A DNA stretch of 64,000 bases from Enterococcus innesii (lineage in GTDB: Bacteria; Bacillota; Bacilli; Lactobacillales; Enterococcaceae): the NCBI GenBank assembly GCA_018982785.1, contig JAHHEN010000001.1, forward strand, positions 434,001 to 498,000, given 5' to 3'. The translations under genes and the position numbers were made by a program. The first letter of the stretch is position 1. Every line of letters starts with the position of its first letter. Below the pieces are notes generated by a model, which was not told the DNA's origin, did not search any database, and saw only the letters and a program-made list of their open reading frames with translations. Below, one piece after another: positions 19,138 to 28,343 of this stretch.

Positions 19138-19199
19138 AAAAGACCTTTTCTAGCGACTCTTCATCATTGCAGATGAAGAGAAATTAGAAGAGGTCTTTT
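19138..19199 (-). terminator. long hairpin at the end of the Mga-like gene
   Basis: Arms beginning AAAAGACCT and ending AGGTCTTTT enclose an inner CTCTTCATC/GATGAAGAG stem. It overlaps the last codons of the minus-strand Mga-like gene and can end its transcript (TTTT then CC after the stem). Confidence 0.6.
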
Positions 19200-20676
19200 A
19201 GCGCGAACTGTCGCGTGACATCCGGGTTGATTCTTTCCAATAGCCGATTCCAATCAGAGGAAGAAGGAATCGTTTTGAAGACAATGCATTCGATGGTATC
19301 GCGAAAAGCGGACGCATGCTCTGCATAGTTCGTTACTATCAGGTCGATCTGATTTTGCTTCAAATAGTGGGGGTGACTTCGCCAGAATCCGGATAAAATA
19401 CTCGGTGAGAGCAGCTGAAATACCGATTGGACCACCCTTCAATGTACTGAACGATATGGTGATTGCCCTCGAAAATAAAGGCAATGTTTTTTCGGGGAAA
19501 CCAATAGCGCTCACGAACAGACTCGATATAAATAACTAAATTCGCGCAAAAATCCGGCAAATATTGAGGAGAATACAACTCTTGATAAAAAGGATTGTTC
19601 TCTAAGAATCGTTGATAAAAAGCAAATTCTTTCGGAAATGTTTTACGAATAAAAGTGTTGACGTCCCAAATATTGCGATTCGCTGAAGTCGATAAGCATT
19701 CCCTCAATTTAGCAGTAGTAAAAAAAGATTCAATCAAAATCAAATCATTTTTTGGGTTTGGACTGGTGACATTCAAGAGTTGATAAAAACTGTTGGTCAA
19801 TTCGCGAATTTTTGGCCAGTGATTATACGAGAGACAGAATTTTTGCTCTACGATGACATTTTGCAATTTTCTTTTAGTGATAATACTCACAAACAAAAAG
19901 ACCAACTCATCGTGAGGAAACTGAAACTCAAAATACTTGTCTATCACTTCATTGATCCGTTGAAAGTGCATCAGTTGGATACTATGTCTCAAAGCATGGT
20001 ATAACTCTTCTTTTACCTGAATCCTTTGCCCTTGTAAAAATCGCTCGATCGAAATATGCAGCAGATAACTGTATTGAGAAAATGAGGCGGTATGATAGCT
20101 ATTTTTTTCAAACATCCCACTGATTTCAGTGACTGCCTGTTGAACCGCTACCGACGGAAAAACCGTGTGAGGGGTAATATCTGTCTCGTAGAAAAAGGTA
20201 CAGAAGAAATTCCGAATATCTGCTTCCTCGCCTACGATATTCACAGGATCCAGTGTTAAGGTCAAATCAAAATGAGTAAGCTGTTGATGGATACGCCGCA
20301 AATATTTCGATAAGGTGCTTTTAGATAGAAAAAGACAGTCGGTCCACTCATCAATAGATTTCAACTCACCCATAAAAATATTTTCCAGCATAAGAAACAA
20401 GGGCTCATTCGCTAGCAGGGATGCTTTTTTCTTTTCATAACTTGGGTAGTTGTTCAATTCAAATAAATACCCTTGATTCGTCGAAGAGATTTGCAATAAG
20501 CCAGCAAAGTACTCATTGATTCCACCAATATCTTTTCCAATCGTTCTTGTAGTACTTTCTGTGACTTCTGCCAAGCTACTCGCACTGCAGATCTCACTTT
20601 TTTCAAAGGCATTGAGAATTTGGAACCATCTAGCCGTTGATTTATTTGTGACAAAACTTAACTGGAAATTCTTCAA
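19184..20676 (-). pseudogene. Mga/AtxA-type transcriptional regulator, one frameshift
   Basis: Reads to 19360, then continues in another frame to 19184. Adding one base in the G5 run at 19369-19373 joins PDSGEVTPHYLKQNQIDLIVTNY and gives 497 residues, against 495 for the divergent paralogue at 21129. The N-terminal part has two helix-turn-helix regions (SASSLAEVTESTTRTIGKDI at about residues 32-51, and WTDCLFLSKSTLSKYLRRIH at about 116-135), followed by PRD-like helical domains and an EIIB-like C-terminus (IAFIFEGNHHIVQYIEG). Such regulators switch virulence or colonisation genes in response to PTS phosphorylation. Its target is not evident from the neighbours. Confidence 0.78.
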
Positions 20677-21128
20677 AAATAAGCTCCTTACTGAAAAACA
20701 TCGTTTTTACTGATTTGCGCAAGAAGGCGCCTAGGAGATGTCATTATACCGGGTTTTCTTTCAGCTAAAAAATTTGTTTTTTCATAGACGGGTGAAAAAA
20801 GTTGCTTTCCCCCATTCTGTTGTACAACAATAATTGTAACTATTGATTAAAATAGTGCAAGGAATTTGCGTTTATTTAAGAAAAATAGTAAATTTCAGGA
20901 TGGTTCTTTGATTTGACAGTCGAAACTCTTTCAGTTGATACATATCTGACAACGAAGGAGGCATCTTTTGGCTATCATGGAAATTGCATGATAGCTCCGT
21001 TTTAGCGTCAGATTGTTTCCATGAGTCGCTTTGCGTTATTCTTGCTAAAAGGCCATCGATGACCGACACAAACCAAAGGATTGCACACCTTTTTTATAAA
21101 CGGCTATTTTATATGATGGGAGACTACT
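20677..21128. promoter_or_regulatory. intergenic region between the two divergent Mga-like genes
   Basis: 452 bases with no supportable gene. It holds a 10-base palindrome GTTGTACAAC at 20819-20828 and a perfect inverted repeat GCTATCATG-7-CATGATAGC at 20971-20995. Both are plausible regulator sites for one or both flanking Mga-like proteins. No confident -35/-10 pair was found. Confidence 0.45.
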
Positions 21129-22616
21129 ATGAAAACATTTCAATTAAAATTCATGAAAAATCGTTCTCTTGTTCGTTGGTTACAATTATTAGATGAATTT
21201 GAAAAAAATCCCACTTGTACTCTTAACGACTTGGCTAAAATAACCAAAAGTAGTACGCGGACGGTTATCTCAGATATCGCCAGTATTCGGAACTATTTTA
21301 GTGACTCAATCGAAATCCATGCGGCTAAAGTCGGGTATTTCTTCGAAGAGCTTGATCACGAATCTTATCGCAGAAAAAAACAAGCCATGGTCAAGGATGA
21401 ACCAATTTTTTTGATTTTCGAAAGTATCTTTTTTAATGAGGTCCAATCATTGATGGATTGGAGCCTTTCACTCAACCTTTCTGAGCAGTCATTGCTTAGT
21501 TATTTAAAAAAAATCGAAATTTACTTACATCCTTTTAACCTTCGTCTTAAGACTAATCCAGTGACATTTGCAGGATCTGAAATTGATATCCGTAAATTTT
21601 TTTGTCTTTTTTACTATGAGTCTGACATCAACATCAACACGATATTTCCTTCAATCAATGTACAAGAAGCAATCAAGGAGATCACTACTCTTCTGCAAGC
21701 AAAACAAATGCAGTCTTCTTCCTTCTCCTATTTTGCCTATGTTCTTTACATCAGCATCGAGCGCAGCAAACGAGGTCTTTTGGCAAAACCATCTTCTGAG
21801 CTCTATGAACTGATCAAGAAAAATAATTTGTTATCACAATATCAAGAGTTGCAAAAAATCATGCAACGACATTTTAATTATGAACTTCCTAAGGCGGAAG
21901 CTGTTTATATTTTCACCTGTATTATTTGCCGTCGTAAAATCAATAGTCCTTCTTGCGAAGAATTTTGTCGAACATATAACTATTGGCCTGAAATTAAACA
22001 GATCGTCAGCGATTTTTATGCAGAAAACCAAGGCAACAGTCTCGATGAACGAAAAGACTTCCTTTGGCTTGAGTCTTTTTTCATCGTAGTAAAGTTACGA
22101 GAGTTGCTCTCTTTGACGATGAACATAAACATTGATGATTTAAATCAATTTGTCAAAGAGAAGTTCGCAAAAGAGTATCAAAAAAATTATGATTTCCTCT
22201 TTACACACACCTTAGTGAAAAAGCTCTATTCTCGAAAATACTTAGATGACTTTTGTGCCAGTCTCACTATGTACATGGAATCCATCAAGGAAGCAAACTG
22301 GGGCTCCCCACGGACGATTGCCGTGATTTTTGAAGGCAATGAATATGTCTGCGAGTATGCTGAAAATATTATTCGTCGCTACCTAGGTGCCTATCATACG
22401 ATGTACTATCCTGATTCGAATGAACTGTCACACGAATATTTGAAGGAAAAAAATATTGAGCTTTTGATTACTAATTACTCTGAATATGCCACAGAGTATT
22501 TATTGGACGTCGAAAGCATCTTGCTAAAACCGATCCCCGATGCCTCCGACTGGAATCGATTATTGAATAAAATCAACACACGAATATTACGCTTAGTCGT
22601 ATTAGATAACAATTGA
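21129..22616 (+). CDS. Mga/AtxA-type transcriptional regulator
   Basis: 495 residues, intact, the divergent paralogue of the gene at 19184-20676 (shared opening FMKNRSLVRWLQLLDEFEK versus FVTNKSTARWFQILNAFEK, and shared end SDWNRLL.KIN/ERIN). Helix-turn-helix regions lie near residues 30-50 (TLNDLAKITKSSTRTVISDI) and 115-135 (LSLNLSEQSLLSYLKKIE), followed by PRD-like domains and an EIIB-like tail (IAVIFEGNEYVCEYAEN). GGGAG precedes the ATG. A terminator follows at 22692. Targets are unknown. Confidence 0.8.
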   Translation: MKTFQLKFMKNRSLVRWLQLLDEFEKNPTCTLNDLAKITKSSTRTVISDIASIRNYFSDSIEIHAAKVGYFFEELDHESYRRKKQAMVKDEPIFLIFESIFFNEVQSLMDWSLSLNLSEQSLLSYLKKIEIYLHPFNLRLKTNPVTFAGSEIDIRKFFCLFYYESDININTIFPSINVQEAIKEITTLLQAKQMQSSSFSYFAYVLYISIERSKRGLLAKPSSELYELIKKNNLLSQYQELQKIMQRHFNYELPKAEAVYIFTCIICRRKINSPSCEEFCRTYNYWPEIKQIVSDFYAENQGNSLDERKDFLWLESFFIVVKLRELLSLTMNINIDDLNQFVKEKFAKEYQKNYDFLFTHTLVKKLYSRKYLDDFCASLTMYMESIKEANWGSPRTIAVIFEGNEYVCEYAENIIRRYLGAYHTMYYPDSNELSHEYLKEKNIELLITNYSEYATEYLLDVESILLKPIPDASDWNRLLNKINTRILRLVVLDNN

Positions 22617-22691
22617 TTTGCGATTTCTGAATCAAAGGAGATCTCAAGGGAACACGGGTAGCTTGTCATGCTACAAAAAACCGTCCATAAC

Positions 22692-22728
22692 AAAAAGCAA
22701 GCTAGAATGCGATTCTAGCTTGCTTTTT
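22692..22728. terminator. bidirectional terminator
   Basis: AAAAAGCAAGCTAGAA and TTCTAGCTTGCTTTTT arms form a 16-base perfect stem with a 5-base loop between the convergent Mga-like gene and alsD. Confidence 0.9.
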
Positions 22729-22759
22729 ATCGTTTGTCTATTAAGAAATCTACCGTTGC

Positions 22760-23476
22760 TTATTCCGCTGATTCAATATCTTTGGCGATTTTTGCAACAT
22801 CGATCTCCCGCTGCAAGTAATCTTGATTATCAATAGGAAAATGCTGACGAAATTCAGCTAGTTCCATCAATTCGACTTCGCCTGCCGCCACTTCAAAGTC
22901 CAAGACATGACCAGCAAATGTGCGGTCATCACTAATAAAATGCAGGTGGAAACCGGCGGCCGCAGCACCGTGGAACAACAACGGGGTAAAGAACCCGACG
23001 ATCGTACCACTGATATCTTCTGCTTGAAATTCCGGCTGATGCTGGATGATCTCAATGAATTTTGGGTATGGTTTTTCTTGCTTTGGGGCAACGCGGACGT
23101 GCATCTTGGCAAATACCCCATGGATTTTGACAGCGGAAAACAAATTCGGACTGACTTCTGTCAGGACGTGATTTTTCACTTCTTCATCGGTCATCTCTTG
23201 ACTGATCTGTAGGTGCTTCGCCGCAGAAAAATCAACGACTGCCGCATAAGGGGTTCCTTCATTTCCTTGGAGCACTTGCACCTTGCCCGATTCGTCTACA
23301 TGGTAGATTTCACCATCTAAAATAATTACTTCCCCATTGGAACCAGCCAACGTACCGATCCCAAAATTGCCATATTCAAGCATTTTGCCGATTTGCTCCG
23401 TGCCATCCATTAAATCCTGCATCAACCCACCTAGGGTGCCATGTTGATATAAATAACTTTTGTTTTTCACTTTCAT
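22760..23476 (-). CDS. alsD: alpha-acetolactate decarboxylase
   Basis: 238 residues, usual length for AlsD/BudA. It converts alpha-acetolactate to acetoin. The N-terminal LYQHGTLGGLMQDLMDGT, the EYGNFGIGTLAGSNGEVIILDG block, the zinc-binding HGVFAKMHVR and the later GAAAAGFHLHFISDD with two histidines are diagnostic. It follows alsS by 18 bases, forming the acetoin operon alsS-alsD that diverts pyruvate to a neutral product and limits acidification. Confidence 0.95.
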   Translation of the reverse strand: MKVKNKSYLYQHGTLGGLMQDLMDGTEQIGKMLEYGNFGIGTLAGSNGEVIILDGEIYHVDESGKVQVLQGNEGTPYAAVVDFSAAKHLQISQEMTDEEVKNHVLTEVSPNLFSAVKIHGVFAKMHVRVAPKQEKPYPKFIEIIQHQPEFQAEDISGTIVGFFTPLLFHGAAAAGFHLHFISDDRTFAGHVLDFEVAAGEVELMELAEFRQHFPIDNQDYLQREIDVAKIAKDIESAE

Positions 23477-23494
23477 CTTGCTGCTCCTTTGGTC

Positions 23495-25147
23495 TTAATA
23501 AAATTGATCAGGTAGGATCGTTTTGCCCAGATCGGCATTATCTGAATAATCCACAGGAATATCAATGATCACTGGACCATCCGTTGCAAAGCCTTCTTCG
23601 ATGGCTGCCATCAATTCTTGTTTAGTGGTTGCCCGTAAGCCTTTGGCACCAAACGCTTCGGCATATTTCACGAAATCAACGGGTCCAAAATCAACCCCAG
23701 AAGCACGATCATATTTCATTTCTTCTTGGAATTTCACCATATTGTAGGTACCGTCATTCCAAATCAAGTGAATGATGTTTTGTTTCAAACGGACAGCTGT
23801 TTCTAACTCTTGGGCAGAAAACAAGAAGCCGCCATCGCCAGATACAGAGATCACTTGAGTATTTGGTCGTACGAGCGCTGCAGCGATCGCCCATGGCAAA
23901 GCGACTCCTAAGGTCTGCATGCCATTACTAAAGAGCAGGTGCCGTGGCTCATAGCTGCGGAAATGACGGGCCATCCAAATGTAGTGGCTGCCGACATCCA
24001 CCGTCACCGTCATGTCATCGGTCACTTCTTGTTGCAAAGCATCGATGATTTCTAGGGGATGTAAGGTATTGTTGCTGCCTTCGACATCCGCTGGTTTTTC
24101 ATTGAGTTTGGTTTGCAGCGTCGTTAAATAGTTGTGAGCGTCTTCGCTCAAGTGATACTGATCGATGGCTTTTGATAGCTGTTCAATAATTTTCGCGATA
24201 CTGCCCATCAGTTCAACTTCGGGCTGCATAAATGGATCGATCTCCATCGGTACTTCATCGATGACGATCACGCGGGCATCTTTTTCCGCATTCCAGTTGC
24301 GAGCTTCGTATTCGATCGGGTCGTACCCCACAGCGATCACTAAGTCGCTGCGTTTCAACAGCATATCACCGGGCTGATTGCGGAACAAGCCGACGCGGCC
24401 AAAGAAATGCTCTTCTAATTCACGAGAAATGATCCCAGCGCCTTGGAAGGTCTCTACGACAGGCAACCCAGTTTTTGCAACTAAATGACGAATCGCTTGT
24501 GTTTCTTTGACGCCTGAAGCCCGCATCCCTAAGAGTAAGACGGGCAGTTTGGCTTCTTTGATCCGATCGACGAGTGCCTGGATATCTTCTGCATCGGCAC
24601 TGCCTAATTTAGGCGAAGATAGTGGTTTGATCGCTGCCCCTTGGACAGTTCCGTCTGTCACATCTTGAGGAATGGATAAAAAGCTCGCCCCTTTTTTCGC
24701 TGTTTTTGCGATGCGAAAGGCGTTGGCAATACTTTCAGAAAGGGTTTCAGGATCTTGGACTTCACTGCTGAATTTCGTGATCGGCGCAAACAATGCCGCA
24801 TTATTCATGCTTTGGTGGGTCAATTTTGAAAGGTCAGAACGCTTCACTTGGCCAGCTAGTGCCAAGACGGGATCGCCTTCGGCAGTTGCCGTGACCAACC
24901 CAGTCGCTAAATTACTGGCTCCTGGTCCACTTGTTGCAATGACGACTCCTGGCTCTCCTGTCAGGCGACCGATTGCCTGTGCCATAAATGCCGCGTTTTG
25001 TTCATGTCGTGCCAAAACCAACTCTGGTCCCCGATCACTCAACACGTCAAAGACGCCATCGATTTTTGCACCAGGAATCCCAAAGACATAAGGCACCCGA
25101 TGATTTTCTAAACTTTCAACAATGATTTCTGATCCTTTTGCACTCAC
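23495..25147 (-). CDS. alsS: catabolic acetolactate synthase
   Basis: About 550 residues, a ThDP enzyme joining two pyruvates to acetolactate. It has the N-terminal catalytic glutamate region ([29 protein letters not shown]), the central FAD-fold remnant domain and the C-terminal ThDP motif [22 protein letters not shown] with WNDGTYNM. Neighbouring alsD and the single-subunit form mark it as catabolic AlsS rather than biosynthetic IlvB. GTG 25147 is taken as the start, six codons inside the longest frame, because AGAGGT is correctly spaced for it. Confidence 0.94.
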   Translation of the reverse strand: MSAKGSEIIVESLENHRVPYVFGIPGAKIDGVFDVLSDRGPELVLARHEQNAAFMAQAIGRLTGEPGVVIATSGPGASNLATGLVTATAEGDPVLALAGQVKRSDLSKLTHQSMNNAALFAPITKFSSEVQDPETLSESIANAFRIAKTAKKGASFLSIPQDVTDGTVQGAAIKPLSSPKLGSADAEDIQALVDRIKEAKLPVLLLGMRASGVKETQAIRHLVAKTGLPVVETFQGAGIISRELEEHFFGRVGLFRNQPGDMLLKRSDLVIAVGYDPIEYEARNWNAEKDARVIVIDEVPMEIDPFMQPEVELMGSIAKIIEQLSKAIDQYHLSEDAHNYLTTLQTKLNEKPADVEGSNNTLHPLEIIDALQQEVTDDMTVTVDVGSHYIWMARHFRSYEPRHLLFSNGMQTLGVALPWAIAAALVRPNTQVISVSGDGGFLFSAQELETAVRLKQNIIHLIWNDGTYNMVKFQEEMKYDRASGVDFGPVDFVKYAEAFGAKGLRATTKQELMAAIEEGFATDGPVIIDIPVDYSDNADLGKTILPDQFY

Positions 25148-25188
25148 TGTATTACCTCTTTCCAAAAACTGTATTAATCACAATACAT

Positions 25189-25216
25189 ATAATAGCACTT
25201 TTCATTTATTTATCAA
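25189..25216 (-). promoter_or_regulatory. alsSD promoter
   Basis: On the minus strand TTGATA (25216-25211), a 16-base spacer and TATTAT (25194-25189) lie about 40 bases before the GTG start. No AlsR-type regulator gene is adjacent. Confidence 0.6.
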
Positions 25217-25314
25217 CGAAAAACACTTATTAATATCTGTACTACAAAAACGCAGTTTTTTAGAGAGCGTTTGCATCTGCTTCAGACTGCAGGTGTATGT
25301 CTTTCCATTTTTCC

Positions 25315-25343
25315 GACAAAAAAGGAGTGGATCGCTCCACTCC
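25315..25343 (-). terminator. terminator of the esterase gene
   Basis: Perfect GGAGTGGA-TCGC-TCCACTCC hairpin (25324-25343) followed on the minus strand by a T-rich tract, 17 bases beyond the esterase stop. Confidence 0.8.
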
Positions 25344-25360
25344 ATACATCCTTTTCTGTA

Positions 25361-26359
25361 TCAGAACACCGCATAAAAAGAAGCTTCTTTCGTCGGTTTC
25401 TTATTCTGCGGGGACATTTTTTCCGTCAGCCAACCGACAGCCAGTGTCATGGCAGCTCGTGCGGCTTGGGTCTGATCCATCGCATTGACCATCACAAAAT
25501 CATGGATGATCCCTTGCATCCGTGCTTGGGTGACTTCCACGCCAGCTGCTCGTAAATGCTGCGCATAGGCTTCCCCTTCATCCCGCAAGACATCTGCTTC
25601 GCCTGTAATGATCAACGCTGGCGGCAGATCGGCTAACTCCTCTTTGGTCGCGCGTAGAGGAGAAGCGGTAATTTGATCCCGCTGTGTTTCATCCGTCGTG
25701 TATTGATCCCAGAACCATTGCATCCCTTCTTTGGTCAGAAAATAATTTTCACCGAATGCTTCATATGAAGGCGTATCAAAGCGGGCATCTGTCACAGGAT
25801 AGAACAATAATTGTTGTGCGATCGGAATGCCACCACGGGCTTTCGTTAACAAGGTCATAACGGTCGCCATGTTCCCACCTACGGAATCGCCAGCCACGGT
25901 CAAACGGCTAAGGTCTAAGCCTTTGACATCGACAAATCCCGGTAATTGCTGCAAGACCGCATAATTTTGTTCGATCGCCGTTGGGTATTTTGCTTCTGGT
26001 GAACGACTATATTCAGGAAAAATGACGATCGAGTTGGTTCGTACCGCCAATTCACGGATCAATTTATCATGAGTCGCGGCACTGCCGAAGACCCAACCCG
26101 CGCCATGGAGATAATAAATGACAGGGAGAATCGCATGATTTCCTTCAGGGCGAACAAAACGAACATTGATGGTCCCCCATTCGCCTGTATCAACGGTCTG
26201 ATCTTCTATCTCAACCGCCAATTTATTGACGGGTGACTCTTGGACTTGTTCCAATAATGCGCGCCCTTCTTCTGGCGGTAATTCATAGATCCGTGGGTGC
26301 GGTGCATTTGCCTCACTAAATTCAACGGCTGCTTTTTCCAACGAAATTCTATCTGTCAT
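25361..26359 (-). CDS. alpha/beta hydrolase, HSL-type esterase/lipase
   Basis: 332 residues. The oxyanion-hole motif is YYLHGAGWVFGS (HGAGW in place of HGGG), the nucleophile elbow GDSVGGNMA, and the catalytic Asp and His fall in ITGEADVLRDEGEAYA and GIIHDFVM. This is the hormone-sensitive-lipase (Abhydrolase_3) family, which hydrolyses short-chain esters or acetylated compounds in the cytoplasm; no signal peptide is present. It is a single gene with its own terminator. The substrate cannot be told from the sequence. Confidence 0.86.
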   Translation of the reverse strand: MTDRISLEKAAVEFSEANAPHPRIYELPPEEGRALLEQVQESPVNKLAVEIEDQTVDTGEWGTINVRFVRPEGNHAILPVIYYLHGAGWVFGSAATHDKLIRELAVRTNSIVIFPEYSRSPEAKYPTAIEQNYAVLQQLPGFVDVKGLDLSRLTVAGDSVGGNMATVMTLLTKARGGIPIAQQLLFYPVTDARFDTPSYEAFGENYFLTKEGMQWFWDQYTTDETQRDQITASPLRATKEELADLPPALIITGEADVLRDEGEAYAQHLRAAGVEVTQARMQGIIHDFVMVNAMDQTQAARAAMTLAVGWLTEKMSPQNKKPTKEASFYAVF

Positions 26360-26577
26360 ACGATTCTCTCCTTTTGTTTGAAATCGTTCGTGTTGACCTT
26401 AAGGGTACCACCAAGTCATTCTGATGCAAAGAATCTTGCTTTCTTCTGTTTCCAGGCATTTTGTTAGACAAAAAAGGTGGTTTTTGCACTCTTAACTGCC
26501 TTGCCTTCATGACCGATAACTGTAAGACACTCGCTGTGTAAACTTCCCAAAAAAATGAAAGGCGTAGGTAAGTACGT

Positions 26578-27507
26578 ATGAAATTCACATTAGATGAAAC
26601 ACAAAATAACCGTCTGCTCGCTGCTATTTTTCAAGAACTCGCTGTCATAGTCTTTGATCCGCAAAAAGAAGTTGTTTTCGCCAATGCCAACATGACTGAT
26701 ATCCTAGGGTACAGCCAAGAAGAAATCATTGGCTTACCGCATCGGACCTTTTGTTTTGACCATTATGCTGTCAGTACGGATTACCAAGCTTTCTGGAATC
26801 AACTGCTTTACTCAAAGCAACGGTTTCAAGACAAAATCATTCGGAAAAACAAACAAGGAGAAAAACTGATTTTAGAAGGGATCTACTTCCCTGTCCTCGA
26901 TGAGCAGCAAGAAGTCGTCAACGTCGTCAAAATCGCTTTTGACATTACCCAAAGAGAACAAGCCTTAGCGGTCACTATCAAAAAAGTGCAAGAAAGTGCT
27001 GCCTCCCTGACACGACTTTCTGCCAACGGGCATCAGCAAGTCGATCATTTGTCAGAGAACTTGGCGCAAGTCAAACGGCTGTCTGATCAAAATCAAGCAA
27101 CGACCCATGCCTTAGAAATGGATAGCCAACAGGTGACAGCGGTGCTGCATGACATCGACCGCATTGCACAACAAACCAAACTGCTATCCTTCAACGCTTC
27201 CATCGAAACAGCACGCATCGGCGAACAGGCAGCTGGCTTTCGGGTAGTTGCCGATGAAATGCAAAAATTAGCCGAACAGACCAAGCAGTTGACCCAAACC
27301 ATTGCCACAACCATGCAAGCCATCAACCAACAAGCCTTAGTCGTGTTAGATAGTACCGACTCGACGACCATGAAAATCAGTGATTCGCAAAAAAGTCTCG
27401 CTGCCGTTTTGCATTCTTACGACACACTGCGAACGACGGCCAGTCTTTTAAACGATGAAGCCGAGTATTTATCAGAAACCAACGATGCTGAGTTGGAAAC
27501 CACATGA
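26578..27507 (+). CDS. soluble PAS-domain methyl-accepting chemotaxis-type transducer
   Basis: 309 residues, no membrane segment. Residues about 15-130 form a PAS domain with a PAC-like end (VVNVVKIAFDITQREQ), the usual place for a redox or small-ligand sensor. Residues about 135-305 are helical, with an MCP hairpin tip recognisable in IAQQTKLLSFNASIETARIGEQAAGFRVVADEMQKLAEQTKQL (split over about residues 190-235). The tip contacts CheA/CheW in chemoreceptors, so the protein probably feeds cytoplasmic redox or oxygen information to the flagellar motor. That implies a motile host. The signalling domain is short, and the ribosome site is weak. Confidence 0.8.
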   Translation: MKFTLDETQNNRLLAAIFQELAVIVFDPQKEVVFANANMTDILGYSQEEIIGLPHRTFCFDHYAVSTDYQAFWNQLLYSKQRFQDKIIRKNKQGEKLILEGIYFPVLDEQQEVVNVVKIAFDITQREQALAVTIKKVQESAASLTRLSANGHQQVDHLSENLAQVKRLSDQNQATTHALEMDSQQVTAVLHDIDRIAQQTKLLSFNASIETARIGEQAAGFRVVADEMQKLAEQTKQLTQTIATTMQAINQQALVVLDSTDSTTMKISDSQKSLAAVLHSYDTLRTTASLLNDEAEYLSETNDAELETT

Positions 27508-27511
27508 AGTG

Positions 27512-27543
27512 AAAGAGCGCCGCTGTTTGCGACGCTCTTTTTT
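27512..27543 (+). terminator. terminator of the PAS/MCP gene
   Basis: AAAGAGCG and CGCTCTTT arms with an inner CCGC/GCGA near-pairing and a following TTTTTT, four bases after the stop codon. Confidence 0.8.
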
Positions 27544-27587
27544 GACCAATAATTTGATCCCTTATTTGATTTTATTGATACTTAGTA

Positions 27588-28339
27588 CTAGCCAGCCTCC
27601 ATCTCTTGCAACAACTGCTGTAATTCTTGCAAAAATGATTGGGTCGCAAAGCCCAATGCTTGGAGAGGAATGCGGTATTCCTGTTGAATCACCAAAAAGC
27701 TACTAAACATTTTATGCTGGATCTCAAAGGCAAGGTTCGTCCAAACACTCCAGGAAAAACTGGCTATTCGTTTTTCTTTTTTTCGTACGTGCACAAATAC
27801 ACTCGTTCAACGCCAAAAAGCAGCCCCGCATTCGCTTTCTTGCCCGTCATCTTTGCCGTTAGCAGTGCCAGAGGTGTCTCCGTTTCAGGCACTTGAAAAC
27901 TAGCAAGGACTTGGCTTTGCCATTGCCGTGGCAGCACTTGTCTTTCTCCAGAGAAATAGAACAAAAAATTTTGTTTTTGAAAAAAGGCAGTCAAACGGTT
28001 TTGTCGCTGGTTGTGCTGATGGATGGGCGCCCTTTGAATCGGAGACGCCTGGTTTCCTGACGTTGGTTTTGGCTGCTCCCGTCCAACGAAAACGTCGGCT
28101 GATGGTGCGTTTTCCCTAGGAGCAACAGATGACAGACTGATTTTCTTCAGGAGAGCTGCCAGCTGGGTTAGCGCAAGCTGTCTATCCGTCAGGGGACTGG
28201 ACTGGGCAATTTTGGCGTGGTCAAAGGGCAATTTGATGACCATTTTGCCGCGGCAATACAGACAGATTGCCGTGCCGACACCCCAGTTTACTTCTAGTTC
28301 CCCTAAACAATGGGGACATTGAATGGGAATGATATCCAT
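27588..28339 (-). pseudogene. zinc-ribbon protein of unknown function, one frameshift
   Basis: About 250 residues if one base is added in the T7 run at 27777-27783 (A7 in the mRNA), which joins LCTYEKKEKRIASFSW. The N-terminus is a zinc ribbon, CPHCLGELEVNWG..TAICLYC, almost identical in layout to that of the gene upstream (CPSCLGRLEVDWD..KAVCQYC). The middle is low-complexity and the end is a mixed alpha/beta domain of unknown type. It starts four bases after the upstream stop, so the two are co-transcribed. No function can be assigned. Confidence 0.62.
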
Positions 28340-28343
28340 AGGA

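Noticed and set aside
26349-26588. Small ORF between the esterase and the PAS/MCP gene
   Set aside because: Cysteine-poor, basic composition, no ribosome site, overlaps both neighbours' control regions.
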